Positions 47,936 to 59,950 of a stretch of DNA of 64,000 nt are shown here, one piece after another (the first letter of the stretch is position 1; every line of letters begins with the position of its first letter). This DNA is from Gorsachius magnificus (taxonomy: Eukaryota > Chordata > Aves > Pelecaniformes > Ardeidae): NCBI GenBank assembly GCA_034008185.1, contig CM067081.1, positions 24,302,806-24,366,805 on the forward strand, in the 5' to 3' direction. Under the pieces are notes generated by a model that saw only the letters and a list, made by a program, of their open reading frames with translations, made no database searches and had not been told where the DNA came from. The translations under genes and the position numbers were made by a program.

Positions 47936-49484
47936 AAGTTGCTAAAAACAGCAGGGAAGAAGTGGAAGAGATGGGCATGGGGAGGCAAGTAGAGTAATTC
48001 CAGCGTTAGGAAAGGTTTGTCCCTATTCAGTTTGCAATGCACCTTAGCACCTACAGTCTTCCCAAAGACTATGTGCACTGTGAGCTGTAGCTGGTGGGTG
48101 AGGCACACTCTGGCACAGTGGATGTGTTGCAGCTTATTATTCAGAGCAAACAGTTCTGAAAGAAATATTAGATGGTAAAATGCATTCAGAATATCTCCTG
48201 TAACCAAGCTGCCGGCCCTCTGGCAAGACTGGAACTCTTGAGAGGGTTACAGAGGGGGGCCCATCTATGGGCGATACTGGAAAAGTCCTGGCTCATTCTT
48301 CCAGCCTTTTTGGAAGTGATCTTCACCTTGAAGGAACGCTTTGGGCTGAACCCCACAGAGCTGAATGGGAGGGAGGGTGGGAAGGAGGGGGGTGGCAGAG
48401 CCAGGCTGTCATGGGGAGGAGACAGCCCAGTGGAGCCAGTGTCTGCAGTGCCACCATGCTCTGCCAGGGGTTGTAACTCAGCTGCATGTAAAGGCAGGGG
48501 TCTGGAGCACAAGGCAGCCCCATGGGACTGCAGCAGGGGGTGGAGGGCCAGGTGCCTGAACCTTCACAGCAGGGTAGTGGGTGCCCCTGGCCACCACCCT
48601 TCCACTTTTCACAAGGGTGCTGGGAGGGCTGAGCACCCTGAGGTCCCAGAGCCAGAGGAGCTGGACATCTGGCTCTGCCCCTACCAGCACCCTCCTGGGA
48701 CCAGGGTGACACAGGGGGAAGGGAAGAGAAAAGAGATGCTTCACACCTGGGCAGAGACTGGCTGTTCTCAAGAGGAAGCATAAAAAGCAGTTTCTGGTTT
48801 AAAATATCCTCAAACTATTTCTTGCTGCCCTTTCTCGTGGGTATGGTTTTGATTAATGACAACAGGCTCCTGCCTGGCAGCTGGAATAGCTGCTCAAAAC
48901 AGCGAGAGGGAGTGTGTCTGGTGGAGACAGCTTCTTCCAGGGCAGCCAGGCCATGGCCTGGGCACTCAGTGAAGGCAACCAGTTCAGCTTCCCGTGAAAC
49001 GTTTGCACCTCAGCTGTGACTTCTGCAAAGAGATGTGGTTGGGGACGGGAGGGTGGTGACAGCCAGACTGGCCCAGCACAGTATATGCAGCGTTGGAGCT
49101 AGGAGGGCAGGTCACTGGCTTCAGAGAGCACTGTCAATATAGCTGACTGTTAATTTTGATGGAAAGATACCTTGCATAAAGTCACACAACAGAAAATGTG
49201 GGTGGGTGGAGGGCCATAAACCGTTTAATCTCTTGCATAACTCAGCTGAGGAAGCTGCAAAGAAGAACTTGCCATTCTTGGCCGTTTGCCCCAGGGCTGT
49301 GTGCAGCCAGGGAAAGAAGAAGTGAAAGGAAGAACCTCCCACTTGGGTACCGGAGGGAAGCATGGCACGGCTAGAAGAAGTTGAAGCTTAAGTCTGCAGT
49401 AACCAGGCCAAAAAGGTACACAGTATGTAAAAGCCCTACAGCAGCCCTGCCTAACTGTACATGCAACAGGAACATGTGGTGCCA
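47936..49484. other. Intergenic, no recognisable gene
   Basis: Moderately GC-rich sequence with purine-rich G/A blocks near 48,365-48,420. Open frames such as 48172-48783 (203 codons) show no domain and overlap equally long frames on the other strand, the pattern expected by chance. Nothing else was recognised. Confidence 0.45.
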
Positions 49485-49605
49485 AGGGGATCTGAGCTCA
49501 TTGCCCAAGTTCCTCTTCTAACCTGTGCTCTGACCCTGGGCAAGTCCCTTCACCTCTGTGCTCTGCATTGGTCTGCTCAGATTTCAAAACCTCCAGGCTA
49601 TCCCC
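49485..49605 (-). mobile_element. MIR/CORE-SINE-like relic, antisense
   Basis: GATCTGAGCTCA, then GTGCTCTGACCCTGGGCAAG, then TCCCTTCACCTCTGTGC match the reverse complement of the MIR 3' half (TGTGACCTTGGGCAAGT, then CACTTAACCTCTCTGTGCC). The match to the CTGGGCAAGTCCCTTCACCT core is good for such an old family. It is opposite in orientation to the two relics to its left. Confidence 0.65.
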
Positions 49606-52600
49606 ATGCATTTGACATGGTGCCTAGGACTGCTCTAGTCCCACTAATAATAAACTGGTGGCGAGGTCTTTTGCAATGTCTGTCAGCCCCGACTGAGCAA
49701 GGCAAGCCCCTATGAGCGGGGCTCTCCTTGAAATGTTTCGGTTTGTACAGCTCTTTGTGTCAAGCAGCTCCTCATCGCAACAGACCTGGAAAAACTGACT
49801 CTGGACTCAGGAGCTCCAGAAACATAATCACCCAAATCCTGCTGACCTACTTCATCGTGTCTTGGAGGCGAGGCCATGTTTCTTTGCTAGAGGGATTTAG
49901 CTGTTGAAAAAAAGTCAGATCTCTTTTTTTTATTTATTTCCCACTAATTTAACTCCTCAGTGTTTTATCAGTTACTCTCTCCTTCATCATCCTCCCCTTA
50001 GTTTGTTTAAATGAATGTCTGAAAGGACTCTTACTCCCTTTTGATAAATGTTAGTTCCCTCTGCTTATTAGCTGCCCTCATCTCTTTGTGTATAATCACT
50101 CTGGAGGCAAATAATAATTTTACATCACTTTTTTTAACGTGTTCAATCCCTGTCCAGGATCTTGTCTGTGACTGAAGAAATGATCCTGCCTCCATCACTC
50201 TTGGACTGTGCAATACTTATTTGAGTGTACATGGACAAAAAATGCATCAGACACTTTGTGCACAGGTGAAGCATCTCTACCGGTGCCTTGTAAAAGGTGT
50301 TACCTGGCCTAAGCCAGGACCTGGTCCTGGCACAAAACACACTGTGCGTGGAGGAGGCACTGGCTGTCCCGGGACCTGGAGGCTCCTTCCACCTTGGCAG
50401 AGCCTGGTGGGCTCCAGCAGACGAGCTCCCGCAGTGCCAGTGGGGTCTTCCCTGGCAGAGCCCAGCCTATCTCCCCGCAGGTGCTGCCATGCTCCCTGCA
50501 GCACCGAGCAGCCCTTGAAGGCCCGAGCAAACCCCAGCATGGCTGTATGGTCAGAAAAAAACCAAATCCTGTCATGCAAACCAGGTGGAGTATGTGGAAA
50601 ACCCTGTCATGGCCAACATTCCTGGGACCTTTTTTCTTTCTAACCCAGCAATCACTCCATAGACGTCAGTGAGGCTATCCCAGCTCTGAGCAACCCCTCA
50701 TGAGTGGGAAGGGGAAATGAATGCTTAGATTCCTCCAGAGAGAAAAATTATCAACAGAGATGTATATAGCTGAATTGACGTGGACAGAGCATTCTTGCTA
50801 CCGCTAACCAGGGAATAAATGGGGTCATTGCAATCTCCTCCGACAGCTGTATCTGGGGCACCAGAAATCCTAGGGCCAGGATTTGACTGCAGGCTACCAG
50901 ACTTGTTTATACCAGTTGTCAGGATAAAACCAGTTTTAAAGTGAGGAAAGTTAGAGGACAGATCCTGCGGGTGGGCAGGAAGCTCCCCTCCCCAGGAGGC
51001 TGCTGGCCGGGATGTGGCCACCAGCCCCAGCCAGGGGCTGCCCCATGGTGTGGGGTGGTCTCTGGGGTTAACCCTTGCTGCGTTTCTCTGCTCAATCCCT
51101 CGGCACATTCAAGGGCTGTGCCACTCACTGGGGTTTGCCAGATGCAATGCCTCTCATCGCTGCATCTTCTGGGCTTTGTCCCCACTTGCTCGTCCTCATT
51201 AATGAGACCAGAGTGGCCCACAAACTGGCCAGCGCTGTCTGTGCTACATTATTTTCACCCGTGAGACTCATTTCTGTCTTGGAGTAAAGATGTGACTGGG
51301 GTGCAGTTCCCAGGCCTAATTCTTCTGGGATTTTTCCCTTCCATGATAAGGAGATCAACTGATTTTATTGTCTGATGGACATTCCAGGCGTCATCAATGT
51401 CCAGGATCTGGTTTCAGCCAGCAGCTTATCTCGGGGATGGCTGCGGGCTACCAGCCTCAGGACAACGGCTGGTTGTTCGGTGCTGTAAGCAGGCATTGCT
51501 CTGCTCTGCAGTTCCCTTACCAGAGGGAGCACTGCGATAACGTGCCAGCCCCTGCCCAGTGGTGACCACCACTTGCCAGCAGCTCCAGGCTGAAGCTTAC
51601 CAAAGGGTTCCCAGCCTCCATGACCGCCCTGGGAAGCTCAGGGACTTCACAGGACATCACACTCTGATGGTGAGAGATCTTCGCTCTGCGGCCTGAGTTG
51701 TTCTGGAGAGAGGTTTTCTTTTTTTTTTCTGATGCCAACATTTACCTTAAATAGTTTTTCCTCTCTTAGGCATTTGCAGGGGGCGGTGACAGCTCCTCTT
51801 GGCTTTTCTTTGGGTACACCACAAACTTCAAGTTTCTTCTTTACAATAGTCTCCATTTCCTTGGTCAACTGGTTCACCCAGTACTGGTTCTTTTTGGGGC
51901 TTTTGTAACTAACAACAGTGTTTGTGTAGTACTTGAGCACTGCCTGGATCTGGGCAGGCATACAGAGAGATGCCGTACAGTATCGCCTTCTGTGCTTGAT
52001 TTTCTCATGGGCAGGGACTCGTAATCCCATAACTCAATCATTATTACAGGCAAACGGACCCTTGTGCAGTCTTTCAGGTGAGGTGCTGACAACCAGAGCC
52101 ACTAACCCTAAAACACTTATTTTTCCAGGACAAGCAAATAGATCCTTCCTCATTTCCAAAGTCTTTCCCTACACTTCTACTAAAAATACGTGAAAATGGA
52201 TTTGTCTCCTCTTGTAAATGTACCCAGCAAATTGTTCTACATGATCTCCAGGATAAGCTCTATGAAGTTATTCCAAGGATTTATTTTGGTATAAATACAG
52301 GCATGCTTATCTCCAGGTCTGGTGCCCTGTTGTCCCCCTAGTTTAGTTCAGTCTGCCTGGTATGTTGTGATCGTTTGGAGAAAGTGTTGAAGCACCACTT
52401 AGGTTTCTGACAAGCCTCTTAAATCACTGTGACCCTGATGTCCCACGAGGCACCAGATCAGCCCTGGGATGTGGGAGGGGGTCTCTGGCACCTGTGACCC
52501 AGCCTGCTATGGGACCAAGAAAAGTGGTTGTTAACTTTAGCACTGGGTATGGCGCATCTAATGGAAACCCACTTCGACAGCCTCGTCTACTGACAAGGAG

Positions 52601-55600
52601 GCAAAATAACCTCCCTTTGTGCTGCAGGGATTATTTTTTTTTTTTGATTACTAGAATAAAATGTGATTGCAGGTGAGAAGTGTCTTGGGCTGAGTGGAAG
52701 AGCATTGGATGGAGACAGGAAAACCTGATTGTTTGAGAATTATCCCAGCATAGGCTCATGAGAAGAGGGGAAAGAGAGGTTAGAAAGAATCAGTGGCTGT
52801 GTTTTCTTGTCTTCTTTCTGGTTTCTTTTTTTTTTTTTTTTACAGGTAAGATCTGTGTCTCATCCCCAGTAGCTAAACTCAGAGGGAATTGTGCAAGACC
52901 CTCTCCATACCTTTCATGGTGGGAGCTCTTGGGAGGGTTGCATTTAGTGTCAAGTGAGTCCAGGACCATCAGTAATCACTGGGCCCAGGGTAGGGGGTCT
53001 TCTGGGGGTGAAGGTGGAGTAGACAGAGACCCCTCCCAGGACGTGCTCGGCAGGCCAGAGAAAGCAGCTTTAGTGTCACATTTGAAGACCAAGATGTTTG
53101 TGGGGCTGTGGATCTGATGTTTGGGGATTCAAATTCAGTAAGGCAAGGAGACAGCTTCTTACATTCAGCCAAAGTATCTGTTTCAGGACATTGTGGAGGA
53201 ATGTGGTTTTGGTTTTGGTTAATAGTCAAGAACTAGTTTTGATGTAATTCTGGAATAGCTGCATCTGTAAATTTTCACATTTGGGCAAGCCTTGCACTGC
53301 TATAAATCTATATTACCCCATTGAATGGAAGAGAATAAAACTAGATTTCCACTGTAAATTTAATCAGGATGAGGGCCTGGACTGATGATGAGTGTCTTTG
53401 CTCAATTTAATGCACTTTAAGGGCACCAGATTTGGTGCTGAACTCTCCCAAAAAGGCCAGGCACCTTGAACCCACTCAAATTGAGCATCTGAAAATAGAG
53501 CAACCTCAGCTGGGATTCACCTCATGCAGCATCATGGCTCCGTAAGCCATCCCGTGTCTGTCCATGGCCAGCACAGAAAAATGGACACAGGAAGAGCGTT
53601 GGCTTGCGACCATGCATTGATCCTGGCTGCATGAAAAACCCAGATGTTCAGCTGAGGCTGAAGTCAGCTTTCACATGGTGCAAGCTAAAGGAACCCAACC
53701 CCAACCCCAGAAGCCACACTTGAAAATCATTACTGGATTTTAACCCAGGTGCCATCGCTGTGACCACTGGAGGCTCTATGGGAAGCATACGGACTATTGG
53801 ACAAGGGACATGAAACCTAAGGGAAATGAAACGTGATGAAAAACTGAACATAACTGGCCTTTTCTTAGTTAAGTAGTCACCCTGACTACTCCAGCGAGGC
53901 GCTGTTGGCCTGCCAGTATTTTAATCAGAGGGTCCCATGAGCACGTTGCATTTAATATATATTAAACACCCCAGCCAGGAATGCAGGCAGCGTAGAAAGG
54001 AACACTTGAAGATGAAGTGCCTCTTAATGTGTTTTCCTGTTTAAACAAAACCATGTACTCACTAAACACAGCTAAGGAAAGAGGCAACAGCCCTTGGCAA
54101 GCAAGCCTATCTGCAGTGCGCTCTCGGCACGTGTTTGCTCAGTGGGTTTGAAAAGTGTACTGAGTATATTGACATTATAATGCCATGTTCATCGTGTGTC
54201 ATGCAAAGCTAGAGGGAGGGCTGGCGATCTAATCGCTGGCCCCAGAGTTACTCTAATCCAGGACGTTGTTATTTCTTTGCAAATAGCTGGCGCTTGGAGG
54301 AACTGGATTAATTTCCAGGCACATTTAGAAAGAAATTAAGTTCTGCCAGCAATCAAAGATCCAATCACAAAACAAACCCAGACAAAAGTATTCGGGGAGG
54401 AGGCAAGGACCTTGCATGGTAGCTCACAAGCCCTGCCTATGTGCGGGGAGACACTATCATTGATATGCAGCCCCCCCAACAGCGTCTGGATGTCAGCAGA
54501 GACGCAAAGGTCTACCTGAGGCAGGACAGACACCCTACTCCCTCCGTTCCTGCATGGAGGCAAAACGTTATCCCCAGGTGTTACAGTCCCCTCCAGCACA
54601 TTCATGTCATCCTGCTTTTGGGACAAATCTCGGTAAAAGCAGGATCACCACTGCCAACATCCAGCCATTTCCTTCCCATCATGAAGTTGACATAAAATTC
54701 TGCTATTTGAAAAAGATCATGTACGTAGCACTCTCTATTTAATTTTTTGGTTACAATGCATGATTTCACTCTTTTCCTGAAACCATGAAGCAAAACGTTG
54801 GAGTGAAACTGAGATGCTCAGCTGGCCTCTGGGCAAGGGAGGCACAGCACAACTCAGAGCTGGCCCAGGCTCACCAAGAGGCACAGGGACCTTCTGAGCT
54901 CCCAAGACGTTGTGACAACCTGCTTTTCTAATGAGCCAATGCAAAACTCCAAATTTCTTTAGATGCGGGTGGTCTGGGAGCCTTTCTCCAGCCCTGCATT
55001 CCTCGGTGGTGCTCTGCATGCCCTCCCCACACTGCCCCAGCACCCAGGAAGGAGCCTGGGGTGAGATCCTTGGAGAAGGGAGAGTGGTGGCTTTGTTCCT
55101 CAAAGGCAGAGAAAGTGGGCAGTAGCTGCAGACGGAGTCAGCAAGGCCCTAAGGGAGAGCATGCACCCCAGGGATGGCACTGTGGCGTCCGAGCTCCTGC
55201 AGCATGGACACATGGCCACTCTGAGCCTCCTCCATGCTAAGGTGGAACGAAGATGCTTCATGTCCCCTGGATATTGCTTCATGTCTCATGCTGGCCAGCT
55301 CCAGATGCTCACGTGGTTGCCCCCAAAATCTTCATCCTGCTTGTAAACACTGAGGCTTTAAAACTGCAGCAGTTAGACATCTTTCACAAGATTTTTGGAG
55401 CCTCGTCTTCAGGACCTGGGGTTTCAAGCTTTCTTCCCCCACATATAGGAGACAAAGAAGACGCTGGAATGAAAAGTTGCGATGCTGCTAAAGCTGCATG
55501 ACTGCAGCGTCTCGGTCCTTAACAAAAGCTCCAGACGCTGGAATTCAAGATGAAATAATTCAGATTGACAACATTGTATTAAAAGCACTAAATACACTTT

Positions 55601-58600
55601 CACTCTTATTATTCCATTACTCCCTATGTGACCGTACTTGTGATGACAAATCCTGCCACTTAGATAAGGAGCCAGGCTTTGAAGCCAGGACTTTTGAATT
55701 AGGTTTTGGTGGTTTTTCCTTTGGAGGGAACTCCGCCAGTTTGGTTTGCCTCTTCCCACATTAAAAAGAAATATTCTCAAACCAGGAAAGTCCTGTTTTT
55801 CCCTCAGTCCTCTTTCAATTCCAGCTCATTTTGGCTCAGTGCCTCTTTATGCCATCGAAAGCATCACCCGCAATTCAAAGAACAGAAAAGAAGAAATCCA
55901 TTCAATTAAAAAATGACATAAAATAAAAAGCGCTTTGGAGGGTAGATGCCAGAGCTGGGTAGCGTTCTCACCCTCCGGCTCTTAGGAGTTTGTTAACCTT
56001 AAGCATTATTAACAGAAAATTCATTTCCTGTTCTCACATAGTATTCATCTGCAATTTGTTGAGGATTGGGATTTTTTTTTCTGTTCTGAAAATGTTTTCT
56101 CTTGTCTGTGTACACTGAGAAAATTCCCATTATATCTCTCGAGAAAAAGTAATATCTCTATTAAAAGATAAGCCATGGTGCTTACGGAGTCCCCACCGTG
56201 CGCCAGGGTGGAGGGACCCCTTCTCTGCATGCTGCTCTCCATCCAGCATGAGGACCCATGGATGCTCTGGAGCACATAGTTTTTTCTAAACCTGGTAAAA
56301 CTGAAGGATCAGTATGCATATGGGCATTTCTCCAAAGCTGCCTCCTTCGGCACAGAGCAAATTAAATTCAGTGTCAGCCCCAGGTTTGCTTCCCTCAGGG
56401 CCCTTTGAAAACCCCAGCTTTTATGTCATGCCTCAGACTTGCAGCGGTTTACTGTAAAACTTAACAAGCTTAATTTGGTTGGTTTTCTTTGTTTTTTTCC
56501 CAGACTTAATTTGTCTCGGAGCACACAGTCTTCGCCATATCCCAAAAGAGTCTGTTTTGAGAAAAAATGTGGCAGTTTAGTATGTACACACACAACCCCC
56601 TTAAGTTGTTCTTCCATAAGGTCTCCTAACAACCATGCGTGTTTAGCAAAGGGAGGCAGGGAAAGTTTCATCATGAGTCGGCCAGGTACATATTTCAGTG
56701 GATTTGAGCAGGGGGTGGTGGATAATAAAAGTTTAGGTGTGGGGGTCATGGGTTTGGTGGCATTAGGGTAACCATTGAGAGGTGGGGGAAGAGGAACCTG
56801 CACATCTCCAGCCAAAAAGAGCAAAGAGGAGAGGAAAGGATGTAAACCCTGGGCACCGACATGGCCACCGCAGCAGAGGTGGGCACAGGCAAGGGCTCGG
56901 GGGCAAGCATCGCCACACGCTGAGCTCGTGGCTTGATGCATAATGCAGTGCACGAGAAGTTTATGAATATAATTCCAGGGAGGATCTGGCTGAAGTGTCA
57001 TAGCAGGCAATTTCCCTAATTAGGGGAAGTTCATTAAAACATGGAGATGTGCCAGCACTAATCTCTGCATCCGGTTACCACTCTGCCTGGGAAATGCCGG
57101 TGGTTTTGGCCTTGAAGACTGATGCAAACTGAGCAGCCATCTGTCACGGGCCCACACCAGCCAGGCATGGGGGGTCGAAGAGGAGGGGGAGAAGGTGTGG
57201 GGAGCAGGGTGACACTTTCCCCTCTGTGGGCTCTGAGCACACAGACACTGATAGGGAAACACCCACCCACTTCCCCAGAAAAATTAAAATATAAGGGGGG
57301 CTGAGCTGTTTTCCTGGCTCTAAGCCACCATTGAAATGAGGGAAATATAGGGCTGCAGCATTGCTCCAGCTCCTCATGCTGGAGGAGGACATGGGAGAAT
57401 CGAACCAGTCTCCCATGTGCTGGGCAGGGAGGAGGAAGGCAGGGGCTGAAGGGAGAGGTGGCCAGCCTCACCACCAATGGCTTTTTCCAGCTGAAATGCC
57501 TGACCTCCAATGGAAATACTGAATTGATTCAGGATGCTGAGGAAAATGCTGGTTAGTAGTGGAAGCAAGGAGCTCTGGTGAGGGACTGATGAAGAAGAAT
57601 CTTTAATTTCAGATGGCTGCAAGGCCTCCCAGAGAAAGCCCAAGATGCAGTACAGAGGCAGCCAGAAACAATTATGGAGACAAGGGCTGCAGATAAAGGC
57701 ACTGGATACCACCAGCTCTCAGATACTGCAGCCACAGAGCTCTCTCCTCTTGCAGATCAATAAAAAAGATGCAGAGAGAAAGAAAAGAAGAGAGGAAAAA
57801 ACTCACATTCCCTGGTGAATGCTTCCTGAAGCATCAGCTCTTGGCTGTATTACCCAGCCCTCTCTGAACTTGCTCCCCTTCCATTCGCTTCCAATCAGTA
57901 GCTATTGGCCCAAGCTTCATTTTCTGTTATTTCATGTAATTTTTATTGCAATAGCATGGGGTGGCAGGATTGCTGCTGTGCTGTGCACTGAGGGGCAGCC
58001 CATGAGCAGAGGACGTTAGGGACGATGGTGGCAAAGAGGCTGAGTGCCCCCATTTCACAGACATTGACCGCAATTTGTCTTCAGACAAAAAATCTGGAAA
58101 AGGACGCGAGGCTGACACCGGGCTTCCCCACGACGTTCCTTTTGCATTTTTGCTCCCCCAGCCAGTGCAAACCTTTATTTTCTCTCTCTCTCAAGTCAGC
58201 ATTTTTCCTAGTAGGAGTCTTTAAATCCTTTAAAGCTTTTAAAAGCCTTTGCACTTCAACTTTGGATTTGAGATCTAGGTAAGTATGTATATATATAAGT
58301 ATGTGTGGGTGTAGGCACATACCTTAAGGAACTCCTAAACTAAAAGGCCCATCAAGATTACGTGCTGAGTAAGCATTTCCCTCCATCACCCCCAGCCTGG
58401 TCCTCCTCCTCCTCAGGGGCTGATCCTGCCCCCGGTGTGGTGACGTGCAGTACCTTCTGCAGGCTGCTGGCCCTCCGGGCTCAGCCCAGGGCTGATGGTG
58501 CATTTCCACTGTGCACGCCTTGCAGCTAGGGCAGGGTCTCCATCAGGTTCTTTCAGAGAAGCCAGTGTCCTCTTGGTGCCTGAGGGAAAAAGTAGTGAGG

Positions 58601-58847
58601 GGTTACAAGACTGCATGGGCAAAGTGAACCCCAGCTCAGGGCCAAGGAGGTCGCAAGGGACCTCTGGGTGGCCTGGAGCAGCCAGTTGCAGCAGGAAGCT
58701 GCAATGTCCACCGCCTCACCGATCCATCGGCTCTGGGACTCTTCAATACCTTACCCCCAGGCATCATGCGTCCTGCCCTGCTGCAGCTAGTCTAAAGGAA
58801 ACCCTCACCCCAAAAGGGCTGTCCAGACACCGTGGGCACAGATGCGC
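49606..58847. other. Intergenic, no recognisable gene
   Basis: About 9 kb with no recognisable exon, RNA gene or dated repeat family. It contains short T and A homopolymers (for example near 51,720 and 52,830). Two AT-rich blocks, near 54,100-54,370 and 56,920-57,080, look like possible conserved non-coding elements. Open frames reach 194 codons (57010-56426, minus) but carry no known domain. Confidence 0.45.
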
Positions 58848-59950
58848 TCTGTGGCTTCACTAGGAGCAAATCATGCCTGACTAATCTAGTGGACTTCTAC
58901 GATGAAATGACTGCATCAGTGCTCAAGGGAAGAGCTACAGATGTCATCTACCTAGACTTCTGTAAGGCCTTTCATACAGTCTCCCACAACATTCTTGCTG
59001 CTAAATTGGAGAGATATGGGTTTGATGGATGGACTGCTAGATGGCTAAGGATCTGGCTGGATGGCTGTGTCCAAACTTATAATCAACAGTTGAATGTCCA
59101 AGTGGAAACAGTAATAAGTTGTGTCCCTCAAGAGTCAATACTGGGACTAATACTACTTAATATCTTCATCAACAACATAGACAGTGGGATCAAGTGCACC
59201 CTCAGCAAGTCTGCAGACAACACCAAGCTGAGTGGTGTGGTTGATACGCCTGAGGGAAGAGATGACATTCAGAGGGACCTTTACAGGCTTGAGGAGTGGG
59301 CCCACGTGAACCTCAACATGGTTCACCAAGGCCAAGTGCAAGGTCCTGCACCTGGGTTGGGGTAACCCCCGGTATCAATACAGGCTGGGGGATGAAGGGA
59401 TTGAGAGCAGCCCTGCAGAGAAGGACTTGGGGGTGCTGATGGATAAAAAGCTGGACATGAGCCAGCAATGTGCGCTCACAGCCTAGAAAGCCAACCGTAT
59501 CCTGGGCTACACAAAAGAAGTGTGGCCAGCAGGTCGAGGGAGATGATTCTGCCCCTCTACTCTGCTCTGGTGAGAGCCCACCTGGAGTCCTGCATCCAGC
59601 TCTGGGGTCCCCAGTACAAGAAAGACATGGATCTACTAGAACAGGTCTGTAGGAGGGCCATGAAAATGGTCAGAGGGCTGGAACACCTCTCCTATGGAGA
59701 AAGGCTGAGAGAGTCGGGGTTGTTCAGCCTGGAGAAGAGAAGGCTCCAGGGAGACCTGACTGCGGCCTTTCAGTACTTAAAGGGGGCTCATAAGAAAGAT
59801 GGAGAGAGACTTTTTACTGGGGACAGGACGAGGGGTAATGGTTTTAAATTGAAAGAGGGTAGGTTCAGATTGGACATAAAGAAGAAATTCTTTATGATGA
59901 GGGTGGTGAGACACTGGGACAAGGTGGCCAGAGAAGCTGTGGACCTGGTA
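58848..59950 (+). mobile_element. CR1 LINE internal fragment lacking both ends
   Basis: Similarity begins at the [17 protein letters not shown] block and runs colinearly through the reverse transcriptase to [16 protein letters not shown], where it stops abruptly at about 59948. The last ORF2 residues, the 3' UTR and the terminal octamer repeats are absent. That is unusual, because CR1 insertions normally keep their 3' end, so a later deletion or rearrangement is likely. The copy is clearly older than the one at 17-19 kb. It lies in the same orientation as the CR1 fragments at 27.2, 44.1 and 63.4 kb. Confidence 0.93.
58850..59948 (+). pseudogene. Degraded CR1 ORF2 reverse transcriptase
   Basis: This is part of the CR1 ORF2 protein. 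The first catalytic motif reads [13 protein letters not shown], with the catalytic aspartate replaced by histidine at 58973-58975. The FADD motif reads SADN at 59210-59221, losing the second aspartate. The motif-B equivalent is [19 protein letters not shown]. The frame then shifts near 59320-59340, a TAG interrupts the QKAN block near 59486, and a further frame change follows before IRRSVASR. The last block, from about 59520, reads [20 protein letters not shown] onward to its truncated end. With both catalytic motifs altered and several frame breaks, the enzyme is dead. Confidence 0.9.

Noticed and set aside
47411..47992. 193-codon frame with a hydrophobic N-terminal stretch resembling a signal peptide
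   Set aside because: Its C-terminal part is a translated MIR-like relic, so the frame is probably chance.
48172..48783. 203-codon open frame
   Set aside because: Comparable frames lie on the opposite strand in the same place and no domain is visible.
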